This document shows positions 7,701 to 17,698 of a stretch of DNA of 17,698 bases, one piece after another. How positions within the stretch are numbered: the first letter of the stretch is position 1; every line of letters begins with the position of its first letter. The notes under the pieces were generated by a model. The model ran no database searches, had not been told where the DNA came from, and saw nothing but the letters and a program-made list of their open reading frames with translations. Source of the stretch: Dissophora ornata (Eukaryota; Mortierellomycota; Mortierellomycetes; Mortierellales; Mortierellaceae); NCBI GenBank assembly GCA_025201705.1, contig MU617257.1:1-17698 (forward strand). Reading direction: 5' to 3'. Position numbers and translations under genes: made by a program.

Positions 7701-10700
7701 CTCATGCAATCACCAACCTCGCAGCTCACTCAGGGCTCCATCGCTCTGCAGAGCAAACCTCGATAAAGGCTTTTATGGACTGGTGCTGGAGCATGCTCGA
7801 GAACCTGGACTTGACCCAAGTGTCGGTGGTGTCCCTTACGGAGGCATCTAGATTGCATGTACAGGATCCAGGATTGGCCAAATATACATTTTTCAATCAA
7901 GGACAGCTCATATTTGTGAATACAGTCCATTTGCTGCTGACAGAGGCGAGTCGAGACACGGATCAATTTTTTCAGGAGGGTTGGACGACACTGGCTGCGG
8001 TTCTACAGGCCGGTGTAGGATCGGTGTTCCTGGATCTCGTTGGAAAGCTGATTCCGTTGGCTATCATCGATGGGTCTGACTTGACTGCACATGCCACGCG
8101 ATTCGGTCAACTTCTTCACGAAATGGCAATCTGGAAACATGATCCACTACTTGCTACTGCAGGTGGTCAAGTTGTGAAATCACGAAAGCTTGCTCCTAAA
8201 TATACCCCAGAGGAGCTGGTCGGAGTGTGGTGCCTTCTGCAATTCCATCTGGAGCATTGCAAATCATCCGAAGACACTTCTAAGGTTCTCAAGTTCTGGA
8301 TGTCAGCCGTCTTCTCTCAAAAGGATTGGATGGCTCACCAAGAATATGTCCAAGTTCTGGATGTTGTTTGTTTGAAGTGCTTCGAGCTGGGGCTGGATTC
8401 CATCATCAAGGATGCACTGACAGAGCAGCAGATCCTGCTATCGATTGGGTTCCGAAGGGCACCAGGCATGTCTGCAGAGCTAATGGGGTTTGCACAGCCG
8501 GGTCTAGATAGGGTTATGGATATGCTACCGGAGCGGTTTTCAAAGACACTGCCAGTTCCTCAGGGCTCGAGCGACCCCAGCCTGCTGATGGGCACTTGGT
8601 CAGTCAAATCGTTTGCGACGAATCTCTTGACACAGCAAGCGATGGTTGAAACGAGCTCCATTTGGTTTGCATATTATGTGCTATTGATCGAGACAAGCTT
8701 GGAACGGGAGATGAGGATCAAAATCGGAAACTATTATCACCAGCATCCAGAAGAGCTCAAAACACCAGGCAATATCAAGTCAGTGATGAGAACTCTTGGA
8801 ATCACCTCGCGGAAGACGCTGCAGAACTTTGCAATTTGGCGATGGGCGCAGCACCTGCTCATTATACCCTGCGACACATATATGTTGCCACTATTCTGGC
8901 AGATGTTTTTCTACCTCTACTTTGGACACGTCGAGCGGCGGGATCTGTTTTACGGATACAAGTTCTTGGAGACGAGCTATGAGATCGTGGATCAGCTTCG
9001 GGACAGGCTGCAAAAGACGTACACATACTTCGGGCAGGAAGCACGGAAAGCGATTCAAAACCAAGATACAGGAAATGCTGCATCTTTAACTGCGTTGCAC
9101 GAATTTTATATTGCGCTTCATGGCTGGATCAGCGAGCCGCTTCTATTGACGGCCGATATCGATCTTAAAAGAATCCGAAAGGATTTGATGGCGGAACGCC
9201 TTATCACCTGCCGGCTACCGGACCCTCTGGAATGCAACTCGGATCTATGGAAGGATCTCCTTATCGAAAGAAAGGCTCTCGAGCAGTCAAATTCCACCCC
9301 TGGATCGCCCTCTTCATCATCAGTGCACATTCCACTGATTTCGCACAGTTCCGATGGCTCGCCACGGTCGAGGACCACGAGCTATGACCAAGCTCGTACG
9401 ATGCGGAAACACAGCCATGCGTGGCAAGAACAAAAGATCGGCAACTGCCTTGTAAAGCAGTCTAAGGATGGACCTGAATGTTACATACCCCGCATGCTTG
9501 TTCTACCAGCGAGCATTGACATGAAGACAAGTTCCCAGAGCCTCTTCAGGCAACCAACCAGGACTATAAGGGAATATTGCAAAGCGTATCATTCAACGAA
9601 CGAGGCTTACGAGAACTTAGATACAACCTACCTGACAGAGCTGAGTGTGCTTTACCATAACGAGGTCAAGACGGCGAAACTGGAAATTGCCTGCGATACA
9701 ACACCGAATGCACTGTGTAAACGTCCTGCTGTGATTGAGCTCAAATACGAAGAGATTGTACTGAATGAAAATGTCAAACGATCGATTGTCGAGAACCGCG
9801 AGCGAGCTCGCGCGCTGGGGATAGGTATGGTAGAGCAAGGATTATGTCTAGCCTCGTTGGAGATCACTAAAGCCATCGAGACTCTATTGCGGCTCTCAGC
9901 ATCTGATCCCGGCAACATTGCTCTTCAGGACTTGTCGGTGCAGTCGTTCCATTATCTCTGCAAGGAGCTCCTTGATGATGCACGCGGATATCCGCCGGCA
10001 CAAATGATCCTCACCTCGATTGTTGAAACGCTGGGTATGCAGATTGTCGCCAAGGATCCAACTCAGACAGAGCCGACTCTGGATCTCATGGATACAAATG
10101 ACTTTGCAGTCGCTATGCTTCATAGAACCTTTTACCCAGCAGCAGTACCGCGTGAGTTTGTGAGGCTGTATCAGCGGATCGCAACTTGCAAGGAGTACGG
10201 GCTTGTGTCCAAGGATTTGCTACTGAGGCAATTCGACGTCCAAGCGTGGACTTGCGATCCATCTCTACCCGCAGGTGAGCACAGAAACGATGGACCGTCT
10301 GTCTTGGATCGACTGAGTTTTTACGAGGTTGCTTTCACAGCCATGGTGGCACAACAGCAGCTTCAGAGGCAAGACGATCAGATCCAGGAGTCCACCGAGC
10401 TCAGCACTCGCGAAAGATTGGCAATCATAAAGTCGCATCGTGAGTTGGCTGGCACGCTGCTCTTGAATTTCTTGCAACAAGATTACATCGAGTATCTGCG
10501 GATCCTATTCAACACCTGCGGTATCATGTGCCTAGAGCCTGAGGTTCTCGAAGATTTTATTCGAATTATGGGCGTAGAGCCGAGATTGATCCCCGCTTTG
10601 CTGGACGACGCAGACGTAATGGACAATGCAGGATCGCTTATCAAGGGAAGCAAGGCGTTCACGAATGTCGGATTATCAGACTATGACATGGGCTGTCTTG

Positions 10701-13700
10701 TAAAGTTTCTGGCTGATTATTTCAACACGTGCCAAGAGACGATGGTCCGCGGTAATCTGCTAGATAGGTACAGTGGATATGCTGTGTCAATTGCCTCACT
10801 ATTGACGGTCGTCCTCTGCGACGAGCGGTACCTGAACAAGTGGATGAAGTCTCCAGAGACCATCACGTACTCGGCTGGAGGCAATGTGCAGAGATCCAGC
10901 GCTGAGCTTGTGGAACCAAATACATGTCGAATGTGGCGAGATACGGTCATGGTCTTTCAACCCTGGATATCATGTCTGACGAACCACGCTGTAAATGAAA
11001 AGCAATTTCAAAGACAACAAAGTGGAGCCAGTAGGATGCTTTTCGCATTTGTCGGCACCGTATCCAAGATGATGGGAGCTCTTCAAACGCACTATCGAGA
11101 CACGTCCCCCATGCTAACAGAGGTGTTTGATTTTTGGCTGGAAATGATGCATCAGACCACGTTGGGCGAGGGTTGTATCAACCAGACCATGTTAATCCAT
11201 CAGCACTTTCATCGGCTGGAGTGGAAGGGTCTAGAGCTGCCCAAGGATCATGTGGAGAGGACTATAGAGGTGGCAGCCGAACTGAATGAGGAGATCAAGA
11301 TCGAGTTTTGGACTTATTTTGTTGCGGTGCTCATGGAGAAGGCAGACTCGGATCTGCGGCCTCGCAGTCTCCATAGTGATGAAACTAAAGGCACAGTGGA
11401 ATGGTGCGATACTGAATCAGCATTCTTGACACTGGGATTGACAATTCTGCAAGATGTAGATCTGGTTGCAAGCAACGACATGGAAGTGAGGCAGCAATTC
11501 CTGGACCGCCTTTGGTGCTCGATTATTGATACCGGAGATTGGTCCATGCTTTCCACAGAGGAACTCAACAGCCAGGTGGGGGGCCTCAAGATCCATTGGG
11601 ACCATGCGGGGTTATGGGATGACCTATCATCCGCCTTGGGCTTGATGCTCTACTGGATGCGACTCGCTGTTGGTCTCGAGAGCACGGATTTGTATGAGCT
11701 GGATGATGACATTGGCACAAAGACTCCAGCAAGTACGAAGATTAGATTGAACGAAGATAGAGTATTGATCTATTTCGGATATGTCATGCGTCTTCTCCAA
11801 GCCCGTCTATCCTCCTCTGCCGAGGACTCGCAGAGCGTGAACTTCAGGATGGATACGATACTGCTGGTTATCACACATCTTGGACATGTGTTGGATCAAA
11901 TTGCCGGTAGCCGGTTCCAAGAAAAGCATCCTGTGATCCACCGACCTCTTTTGAGTCTTGTTGGCGTCTTGAATCAGTGCAGCAAAGGACCTTCGTCACT
12001 TTCATCCTATGCCCAGTCTTTTGATGTGGTCCAGCGAGGACTCTGTCGAATGATATCAGACGTGGACGTGATCCAGCTGGATGTTGTCAAAGTCGTCTGT
12101 CAAAGAGTCAACGTGATCTCCGCCATGATTAATCTGCTGGAGGAAGCGATCGAGCGCGAGTTTGATATTTGGCACGGACATCAAGGCTCTTCCACGAATG
12201 GATCATCGCCTAATAGCCATTTGGCCATGTCTGGGGCTGTCTTTGGATTAGAGGACACATCTTCACAGCAGATTGTGTCGCCAATGCCCATGATGGGCCA
12301 CCATACACGGCCAATGCATCGATACAGCGGATATGGTGATCATGTCCGGACCAGATCAAGCAGTAGTAATGATATTGATGCTGGCCGACAATCCTGGAGC
12401 AAGATCAAGACCCAGCTTGAAGCACCAGAGTTGGGCGAGGACGAATTTTTGGAGCAAGCATTGAGTCAAGGTGCAATTCTGACTCTCTACGGGCGGTTCT
12501 TGCAGCGACTTGACGACTGCTTGCAATTTGATAAAGTACTCGAGTTGGGGCAAGAATTGACAGAGGTCATCTCGAAGGTCGACTTGATGGCGATTGAACC
12601 GTGGAAGGCGTATCAGAGTTTGCTGCTGCTGAGAATGTTCTTCAACTTGGTGGCTAAGGAGTCGGTACACAGGTATGTATGACAGTGCATGTTGGCAGCA
12701 ATGCCATGATTCTGTTTATATATTTTTTGATTCAGCGATCGCTTTATTTACGTGGCGCTGTGTCTCTTTGCAATATAGTATCCTTCAAAGTCGTTTCCTG
12801 AACTCGCTCAGACAAGTTTGCAGGACGCTCGAAGTCTGGCACCAGGACCGGGATTCTACAAAGGGGATGCTTAGCTCGATTGGCATGGGTACGCGCTCCA
12901 GTTTTGACACAAAGTTCAGGCTGGTGATTAGGATTATCTATACATACGTAGTCGTTCGTCTCGGTGACAAGGGTGTCTCGATCCATCAAGGATCCGGTAA
13001 TGGTCATGACGGCGGTATCTTACCATGGCGCAAGGGAAGGCATAACAGCACGCATGATAGAGGCAATGGTCTTGGGTCTCCACTCACGTCGGAAAGTAAC
13101 GGTAATAATAGTAGGGATACGCTGATCGAAACATTAGCGCAGTTGCCGGCCAAGAATAAGGACTATGCAGGCGTCTTTGTAGTACCGCCCCCGGCCATCG
13201 CAACCGTGGCGACAGTGCCGATGTCGACGTCCACGCCGATGGCGCTAGCCATGACAATTCCATTGATTACTACACCAATTTCCTTGCTCCCTGTGCTTGC
13301 ATCCTCGCCATTTGACCTCGTCAAAAAGACCATCATGTCTTCAACTCCACCGCCAAGTATGACCGTGCCTCCACGGCCTGTATCATCATCTCTAGTGTCA
13401 TCGATTGCACATCCAGTCACTAGGGAGCGGAAGACCAGCAGCCACCATAGGCAGGGAAGCAGCAGCGACAGTAGCAGCAAGCGCATGTCGTTCTACAGCC
13501 GCCAATCTCGACTTTCGATGACTGGCGGCAGTTGGGATGATACGTCCGGGTCCCTGTTGTTATTTGACGGTATGAGTGAGCCCAATGGAGGACCATCTTT
13601 GGGTCAGGGACTCTTGGCGACTAGGAAAAGATATGGTGGAGGAGCCTCACCGTCGCAACAGCCGACCGAGGATCGGATTCGGCTGCAGCACGGCACGAAG

Positions 13701-13829
13701 AACGGGACGCAGGATTTAGAGTGGGCAGTTCAACAGATTGAGGATAGGCGATTCGGCATGTTGGAGGCTGCAGACGTGTTGTCTGAGTTGATGGATCGGT
13801 TCTACGAAGGAGACGACTACTTTGCATAG
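4726..13829 (+). CDS. EPG5: EPG5-like autophagosome-lysosome/vacuole tethering protein
   Basis: A 2934-aa protein from four coding exons: 4726-6578, 6677-7371, 7467-12672 and 12779-13829. It is colinear with animal EPG5 (about 2580 aa). Shared landmarks in order: the N-terminal helical region with SKLW (about 252-255), RGLWTFM (645-651), the ELPL..W segment near 805, RWAQHLL...LPLFWQMFFYLY (from 1308), PREFVRLYQ (from 1744), ALSQGAILTLYGRFLQ (about 2515) and SSIGMGTRSSFDTKFRL near 2620. Animal EPG5 is a RAB7 effector that binds LC3 and SNAREs and gives specificity to autophagosome-late endosome fusion; a vacuolar counterpart here is inference. Residues 1-150 are Pro/Ser-rich with eight P(S/T)AP and three LYPxL motifs. 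Residues about 2655-2890 are a Ser/Pro/Gly-rich insertion before a conserved helical tail. The first intron is GC-AG. No membrane segment is evident. ATG 4726 is the first in-frame start after the leader intron. Confidence 0.9.
4803..4851 (+). repeat. Four in-frame 12-bp repeats encoding PSAP
   Basis: Units such as CCCTCCGCACCA encode PSAP at residues 27-42 of the EPG5-like protein. Third-base differences between copies (GCA/GCG, TCC/TCT) show that they are not freshly duplicated. Confidence 0.85.
6579..6676 (+). other. GC-AG intron in the EPG5-like gene
   Basis: A 98-bp intron with donor AG/GCAAGT and acceptor AAACAG, phase 2. Joining restores the frame leading into LDHILVDVARTLL and RGLWTFM. 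The two in-frame GT sites nearby give the wrong phase and quick stops. AG/GCAAGT is the known consensus for the minor GC donor class. Retention leads to a stop at 6718-6720. Confidence 0.8.
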
Positions 13830-13994
13830 TTTCATTTTACAAATGTGAATAGCCCTTAAATATGGCTGTGAAAGGCCAGTGGAGAGACAATAATGTGTAC
13901 TGCCTGTGCAACACGTGAGATGTGTCTACGCCCTCGCGTTCCTGTGCATGGGTCATTTCCGACTTTGGGTTCTCCGAAGCTCAAATCGTGTCGC

Positions 13995-14085
13995 GTTTGT
14001 TTCTTCTCTTTTCTCTTGTTTCTTTTTTTTGTTTGTTTCCCACTCTTCATCTCTCTTTCCTCTCTCCCTCCTCACGTCCTTGCGC
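13995..14085 (+). promoter_or_regulatory. Pyrimidine-rich upstream tract of COX7C/Cox8
   Basis: A run made largely of T and C lies just upstream of the ATG at 14108, typical of fungal TATA-less housekeeping promoters and transcription start regions. The whole space between the EPG5 stop and this ATG is 278 bp, so it must also hold the EPG5 3'UTR. Confidence 0.4.
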
Positions 14086-14107
14086 ACCACCTCATAAACC
14101 AAAAGAA

Positions 14108-14611
14108 ATGAACGCGACTGTCTTTGCTCGCACCGGAATCCGTGCCCGCGCAACCATTGGGGCCACCCCCATGCGTAGTGCTCACTTTGCCAACACTGGC
14201 GGCAAGGTATAATAAGAACACTTTTTAAAAGATGTCTTTAAAAATGTGCTGGCAAAAGCAACGAACTGGGAAACTGGCGAAAACGACGGAGGAAGGAGTT
14301 TCGACACCCAGCGTTGAAACGTGCACGTCCAGCATCAGAAAGGAGAGAGAGAGTTATCGCGATCGAGCAAAATAAGAAAGAGACACTCACGCCGACACTT
14401 CTTTTTGCTCTCCCCCCCCTCTCACTCCCCCACTGCCTCTCTTGTGATCTCCACTTTCCCTCACCCGCTCTGGCAAAACATAAAGAACGTGCCGTTCTCG
14501 ACCAAGAACAGAACCGCCCTCGCCATCAAGGTTACCCTGTATCTCGGTATTCCATTCGCAGCTGCCTTTCTCCCCGGAGAGTGGCAGAAGTACAAGGCCA
14601 GTCGTGGTTAA
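14108..14611 (+). CDS. COX8: Cytochrome c oxidase subunit 7C (yeast Cox8), mitochondrial
   Basis: A 74-aa precursor from two exons, 14108-14206 and 14486-14611, joined in phase 0. Residues 1 to about 25 are rich in Arg, Ala and Thr with no acidic residue, as expected of a mitochondrial presequence. The junction creates GGKNVPFSTKNR, equivalent to the GKNLPFS segment of mammalian COX7C. It is followed by one membrane span (about residues 43-61, LYLGIPFAAAF) and a short basic end. Length fits the family (63-78 aa). The product is a nuclear-encoded structural subunit of complex IV in the inner mitochondrial membrane. The intron is long for this window (279 bp) and ends in AAG. AATAAA at 14809 lies about 200 bp past the stop. 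The 3' end converges on the KH gene. Confidence 0.9.
14207..14485 (+). other. COX7C/Cox8 intron, with AAG 3' splice site
   Basis: Donor AAG/GTATAA and acceptor CATAAAG. The 3' half carries a long CT-rich tract (about 14400-14470). No CAG or TAG lies close enough to the conserved NVPFS segment to serve as acceptor. The only other nearby candidate (ACCAAG) would delete NVPFSTK. Confidence 0.8.
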
Positions 14612-14808
14612 ATGCATTACACTGTCGACTCCTTTCTAGCCTTTCTCTTCTCTCATTCTCTTACACCGTCGTCGACCCGCACACGGTCGCCCCCTCCGAG
14701 AGCGAGAGCGCACACAAAAAAAAATGGAAGCGAAAGGAGGAAAACAGTGGCATTTGAAACCATGCATCATCACTCCCACCCAAAACGAGAAAACCCGAAC
14801 ACTCAAAA

Positions 14809-14814
14809 AATAAA
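14809..14814 (+). terminator. Poly(A) signal of COX7C/Cox8
   Basis: AATAAA within an A/T-rich stretch, about 198 bp after the stop codon. Confidence 0.55.
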
Positions 14815-15168
14815 ATAATTTTTTAGGGAACTGGATTTTGTGACAAAAACAAAAAAAAACATGAGCGGGATGGTGTACATGTACATGAATGTCTCACATC
14901 CGCGCCTACACGGAAGAACACAACCTTATTGAGAAAACCCAGTAAATAGGTGCATTACAACAATATGAGAGGCGGCCTGGAGGCGCCTGTTTTCAATCTT
15001 TCGGCTCTAGCGCAGAAATACCTGTCTTGTATGATGATGCACCTCTGTGTAGGCAGGCTGCAGAGAATGTGATGTTCTTCTTGATTTTTTTTACAGATGT
15101 TGTGAGATGAGTGGATATCCCGAGGGAACACTCAAAGTTGAAGAGGGGAAGGAAAGGTGGATGGAGAT

Positions 15169-15172
<4 letters not shown>

Positions 15173-15234
<62 letters not shown>
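15173..15234. repeat. 62-nt homopolymeric A run
   Basis: Uninterrupted A on the + strand, flanked by purine-rich sequence (GGAAGGAAAGG before, GGAAAGGAAG after). The exact length is likely unstable in vivo and in sequencing. Confidence 0.95.
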
Positions 15235-15236
<2 letters not shown>

Positions 15237-15455
15237 AAAGGAAGAAAGAAGCATGGACCATGCCTTGTTTTATCTACAAAATGCATTCATGTTCTTATTT
15301 CAGGCCATCTTTGAACTGCAATACCGCTCTAGTCTTCAATCGTCCATTTCAAGTGCTCTTCCACCTGGGATATTTCCCTTGCAGTTGTGATGTACACTGT
15401 AGCATGCGCTATTTAGTACGAAGTCTCAATTCTGAGCAATCCAGAATCTTCGTAA

Positions 15456-15461
15456 TTTATT
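15456..15461 (-). terminator. Poly(A) signal of the KH-domain gene
   Basis: TTTATT on the + strand reads AATAAA on the minus strand, about 91 bp beyond the KH gene stop. Confidence 0.6.
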
Positions 15462-15551
15462 ATATTTTCATTTCACTTGTTTGAAAGACCTACGAAAGTC
15501 GCAATACAGCAAGCAGCACAGTTTCTGTGATGAGAAAGAGATCAGTCCCTA

Positions 15552-16915
15552 TCACCCTCTCTTTCCGTTATGATCTGCCTTTTGGCTTTCCAAGCGCGAA
15601 TACAGCAGATAGACCGCCATTTGATTCGACTCTGGCGTTCCAGTGATCGTCACCAGTCGCCCGTTGCCCGCCCCTGGAGCGTCTGCGATCTTGATATGTG
15701 AGCCAGACATTTGACGGATCTCATTAATCTTCGCTCCACTCTTCCCGATCACTGTACCGACCATATCATTCGGGATAAAGATCTGCTGAGCCTGGGTCAC
15801 AGCTGCACCACCCGCAGATGTCGGCATGTAATCTAATCCATACGGCCCATGCATGTACCCTCCTCCACCTCCGCCATAATAACCCTGGTGACCCTGGTGG
15901 GGCTGGCGGTGTCTGTGGTGAGACGAGGGAGGAGGAGGTCCCAGCGGGGGGTATCCAGGTGGTCCAGGATATGAGTTGCGAGGCACGGGTCTGTACTGAA
16001 TCGACGTAGATCGGTTCTCACGCTCACGATCATTGTTGCTCTTCTCCTGAAACACTGCTCCAATGTGGTACACAGCAATGTGAATCGAATCCGGCACACC
16101 CGTGATCGTAACTGTCCGATCCGTCGATCCTGGCAACATCTCCTCTGAAGCCTGAAGACGCGCCGCAGAGGCTTCTTGGATCTCCCTGATCTTGGTTCCG
16201 CTCTTTCCGATCACAACGCCCATTATATGGTGAGGGACAAGTACCTGAACAACTGCAGATTTTGCCTCTGGCGATGTCTCATCGTCCTGTTCGCGCTGCT
16301 CGACAATAATCTTTCGAGCCACGAGCGCGTACGCCTACATAAAAGTACACGATCCTAGGTATGATTAACGATGTCCTGTGAGGCATCCACATGTACCTCA
16401 CGAGAAATCCTCATACCTTGGCAACCATATCCAAGGGTCCAGAAATGGTCATGACTCGCTCAATAGCTCCTGGGGTGATGTCGGAAATAGTCACCTTGGC
16501 CCCTGATTGCTCGCGAATCTCGTTCACATTCTTTCCGGACTTGCCGATGATCACGCCAGCTTCCTTCATGGAAACGAGGGCCCTGATGGCCATCGAAGTC
16601 ACCTCATTATCTTCTCCTTCACCCTTCATTTTGACTATTTATTCATCATGGGCCATGGCGTATCATAAATCGAGCGAGAATATAAGATTCATGTCAAATC
16701 CAATTCTCCGTTTTCGTATGAAATTATGAACCCTCGAAAGCCTCGGTTCTTAAAGGCATCTTACCATCCTCGTCTCGACGGCGATGCAGAGGCCTCTCTT
16801 GAGACTCGGATAGTTCATCGGGCACAGCAACGCGCTTGTGGCGACGGTCTTCAGAGTCAGAGCCGTGGTTGTCTGAATCGTCAAGGCCACGCTTTCTGTG
16901 GTCATTGTCGGACAT
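15552..16915 (-). CDS. Triple KH-domain RNA-binding protein (PCBP/hnRNP K, Rnc1/Pbp2 type)
   Basis: A 383-aa protein from three exons: 16915-16765, 16634-16417 and 16334-15552. Introns are 130 bp (phase 1) and 82 bp (phase 0). Residues 1-50 are acidic/basic with a bipartite-like nuclear signal (RKR at 7-9, RRHKR at 24-28). Three KH domains follow: KH1 about 63-131, KH2 about 149-216 and KH3 about 303-373. Each has an intact RNA-binding GxxG loop with the sequence IGKSG. The KH2-KH3 linker (about 225-300) is rich in Pro, Gly, His and Tyr and probably disordered. Proteins of this design bind C- or CU-rich single-stranded RNA and control mRNA stability, localisation or telomere functions; the targets here are unknown. 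The start at 16915 was chosen for the MSDN... N-terminus; the frame is open upstream to 17050 but there it reads like leader sequence. Confidence 0.93.
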
Positions 16916-17046
16916 GCTTGTATTCTCCAATGCAGCGACCCAGCGGAAGTTGCAAAACGAATAAGGATATTGAAAGGGCGTACTTGAAGGACGTGTTGGG
17001 AAGTTGGTGCTCGAGGATCGATCTTGCGAGGGGAAAGAGAAGGAGC

Positions 17047-17584
17047 TCAACGTTTTTTTCGAGATCTGGCCGACGATGCGGTACGGGCAAAGAGAACGAA
17101 GCCTTCGGCGATTACTCTGTTATCGAAAAGAGCGAGAAAGTCAAGCTCGTCAACCGTCGTAGTGGTCAACTACGGCTGTCTGTTGCTCAAAACTCTTGGC
17201 AAGAAGATGAGCGGCATCCACTGACTTGGGGAACTCTGGAGACGAAAGCATCCGTATCGCTACTGAAGGCTGGGCTGGTGGACTGGACATTGAACAAACC
17301 GAGACTTCCGAGACGGCAGGAACACGTTCTTCCTCCTCCTGTGGTTTGGTCGTTATCCTCATTGCCAGACAGTGATGTTGACGTGGTTGCAGGTGTGGGC
17401 ATAATGGAGGAAGCTGAGGTGACAGAGGGGCAGTAGATAAGGTCTTGCTCTGCGGTGGATAGCTGGGTATGTTGCGTCTACCATGTGTATGCTTGCAAAA
17501 GCCGCAACTGGCTGAGATGTTGGTCGACTGTAGAACTAATGGTGCGAGCAGAAGGATTAATGGAGTTCTTGTTGGAACGTGCAC
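17047..17584 (-). CDS. Possible 3' end of an unidentified minus-strand gene (broken or spliced)
   Basis: Two overlapping minus-strand frames look coding. One runs from 17584 to TGA at 17150-17152. It is Ser/Pro-rich, then reads SPEFPKSVDAAHLLAKSFEQ. A second frame, open from 17169 to TGA at 17047-17049, reads VDELDFLALFDNRVIAEGF and ends in a basic RSRKKR. They would join after a single-base shift near 17155, or through an unseen intron whose acceptor is the TAG at 17170-17172. I recognise no family. The gene would lie only about 130 bp upstream of the KH gene ATG, so this DNA may instead be KH leader and promoter. An in-frame TGA at 17591-17593 means more exons would be needed to the right. 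Confidence 0.25.
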
Positions 17585-17698
17585 TTGAGATCAACAAACA
17601 ATGTGTGCCATTGAGTAGCATTGCAAACGTATCGACGAAGAGCTAGAAATTGGGAGGATACTACACCTGGAGTGCACCTGCCATTGACCCAGTGCACC

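Larger units (their letters stand above)
14612..15551. other. Convergent 3' intergenic region
   Basis: 940 bp between two convergent stops. It holds both 3'UTRs, a 12-bp palindrome TGTACATGTACA (14874-14885) and the poly(A) run. No conserved frame, tRNA or convincing snoRNA was seen. Confidence 0.6.

Noticed and set aside
14874..14885. TGTACATGTACA as a Pumilio/Puf3 site for the mitochondrial COX7C/Cox8 mRNA
   Set aside because: It contains UGUA but not the full UGUANAUA consensus, and it lies about 60 bp beyond the likely polyadenylation signal.
15029..15110. Possible C/D-box snoRNA (ATGATGA near 15030)
   Set aside because: No CTGA D box at a suitable distance and no terminal stem.
15107..15484. 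ORF with a poly-lysine stretch
   Set aside because: It is created only by the poly(A) run in a 3' intergenic region, with no coding signal on either side.
16726..17436. 236-codon + strand open frame
   Set aside because: It runs antisense to exon 1 of the well-supported KH gene, has no recognisable motif and mixed composition; likely a chance open frame.

Overview
The window is nuclear DNA from a fungus. It holds five well-supported protein genes with short spliceosomal introns (mostly 80-145 bp, GT...AG), one charged C-terminal fragment at the left edge and one doubtful partial gene at the right edge. All products are eukaryotic housekeeping or trafficking proteins. An EPG5-type autophagy tether beside an HDAC8-type deacetylase and an Rnc1/PCBP-type triple-KH protein fits an early-diverging fungus. 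Mortierellomycota/Mucoromycota is my guess, not proven. I see no transposon, tRNA, rRNA or CRISPR array.

Layout. Bases 1-428 (+) are the end of a highly acidic Lys/Glu/Asp repeat protein. It converges on a short-chain dehydrogenase/reductase (SDR) gene at 641-1883 (-, three exons). Bases 1884-2714 are intergenic, with a TATA box for the SDR. A class I histone deacetylase of the HDAC8/Hos1 type lies at 2715-4379 (-, six exons). It diverges across 346 bp from a very long gene at 4726-13829 (+, four coding exons plus a probable 5'UTR intron). This long gene encodes a 2934-residue homologue of EPG5, the RAB7 effector that tethers autophagosomes to late endosomes/lysosomes in animals. Next is COX7C/Cox8 (14108-14611, +), a small cytochrome c oxidase subunit. 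It converges on a triple-KH RNA-binding protein (15552-16915, -) across a 940-bp gap containing a 62-nt poly(A) run. The right edge may carry the 3' end of another minus-strand gene.

Exon structures were built by hand from protein continuity, phase and splice consensus; every junction given keeps frame. The genes do not form a pathway. The only functional link suggested by position is the shared HDAC8/EPG5 promoter region. The most notable finding is the EPG5 homologue: yeasts lack this protein. Its first 125 residues pack eight P(S/T)AP and three LYPxL motifs, the two classic ESCRT-recruiting short motifs.
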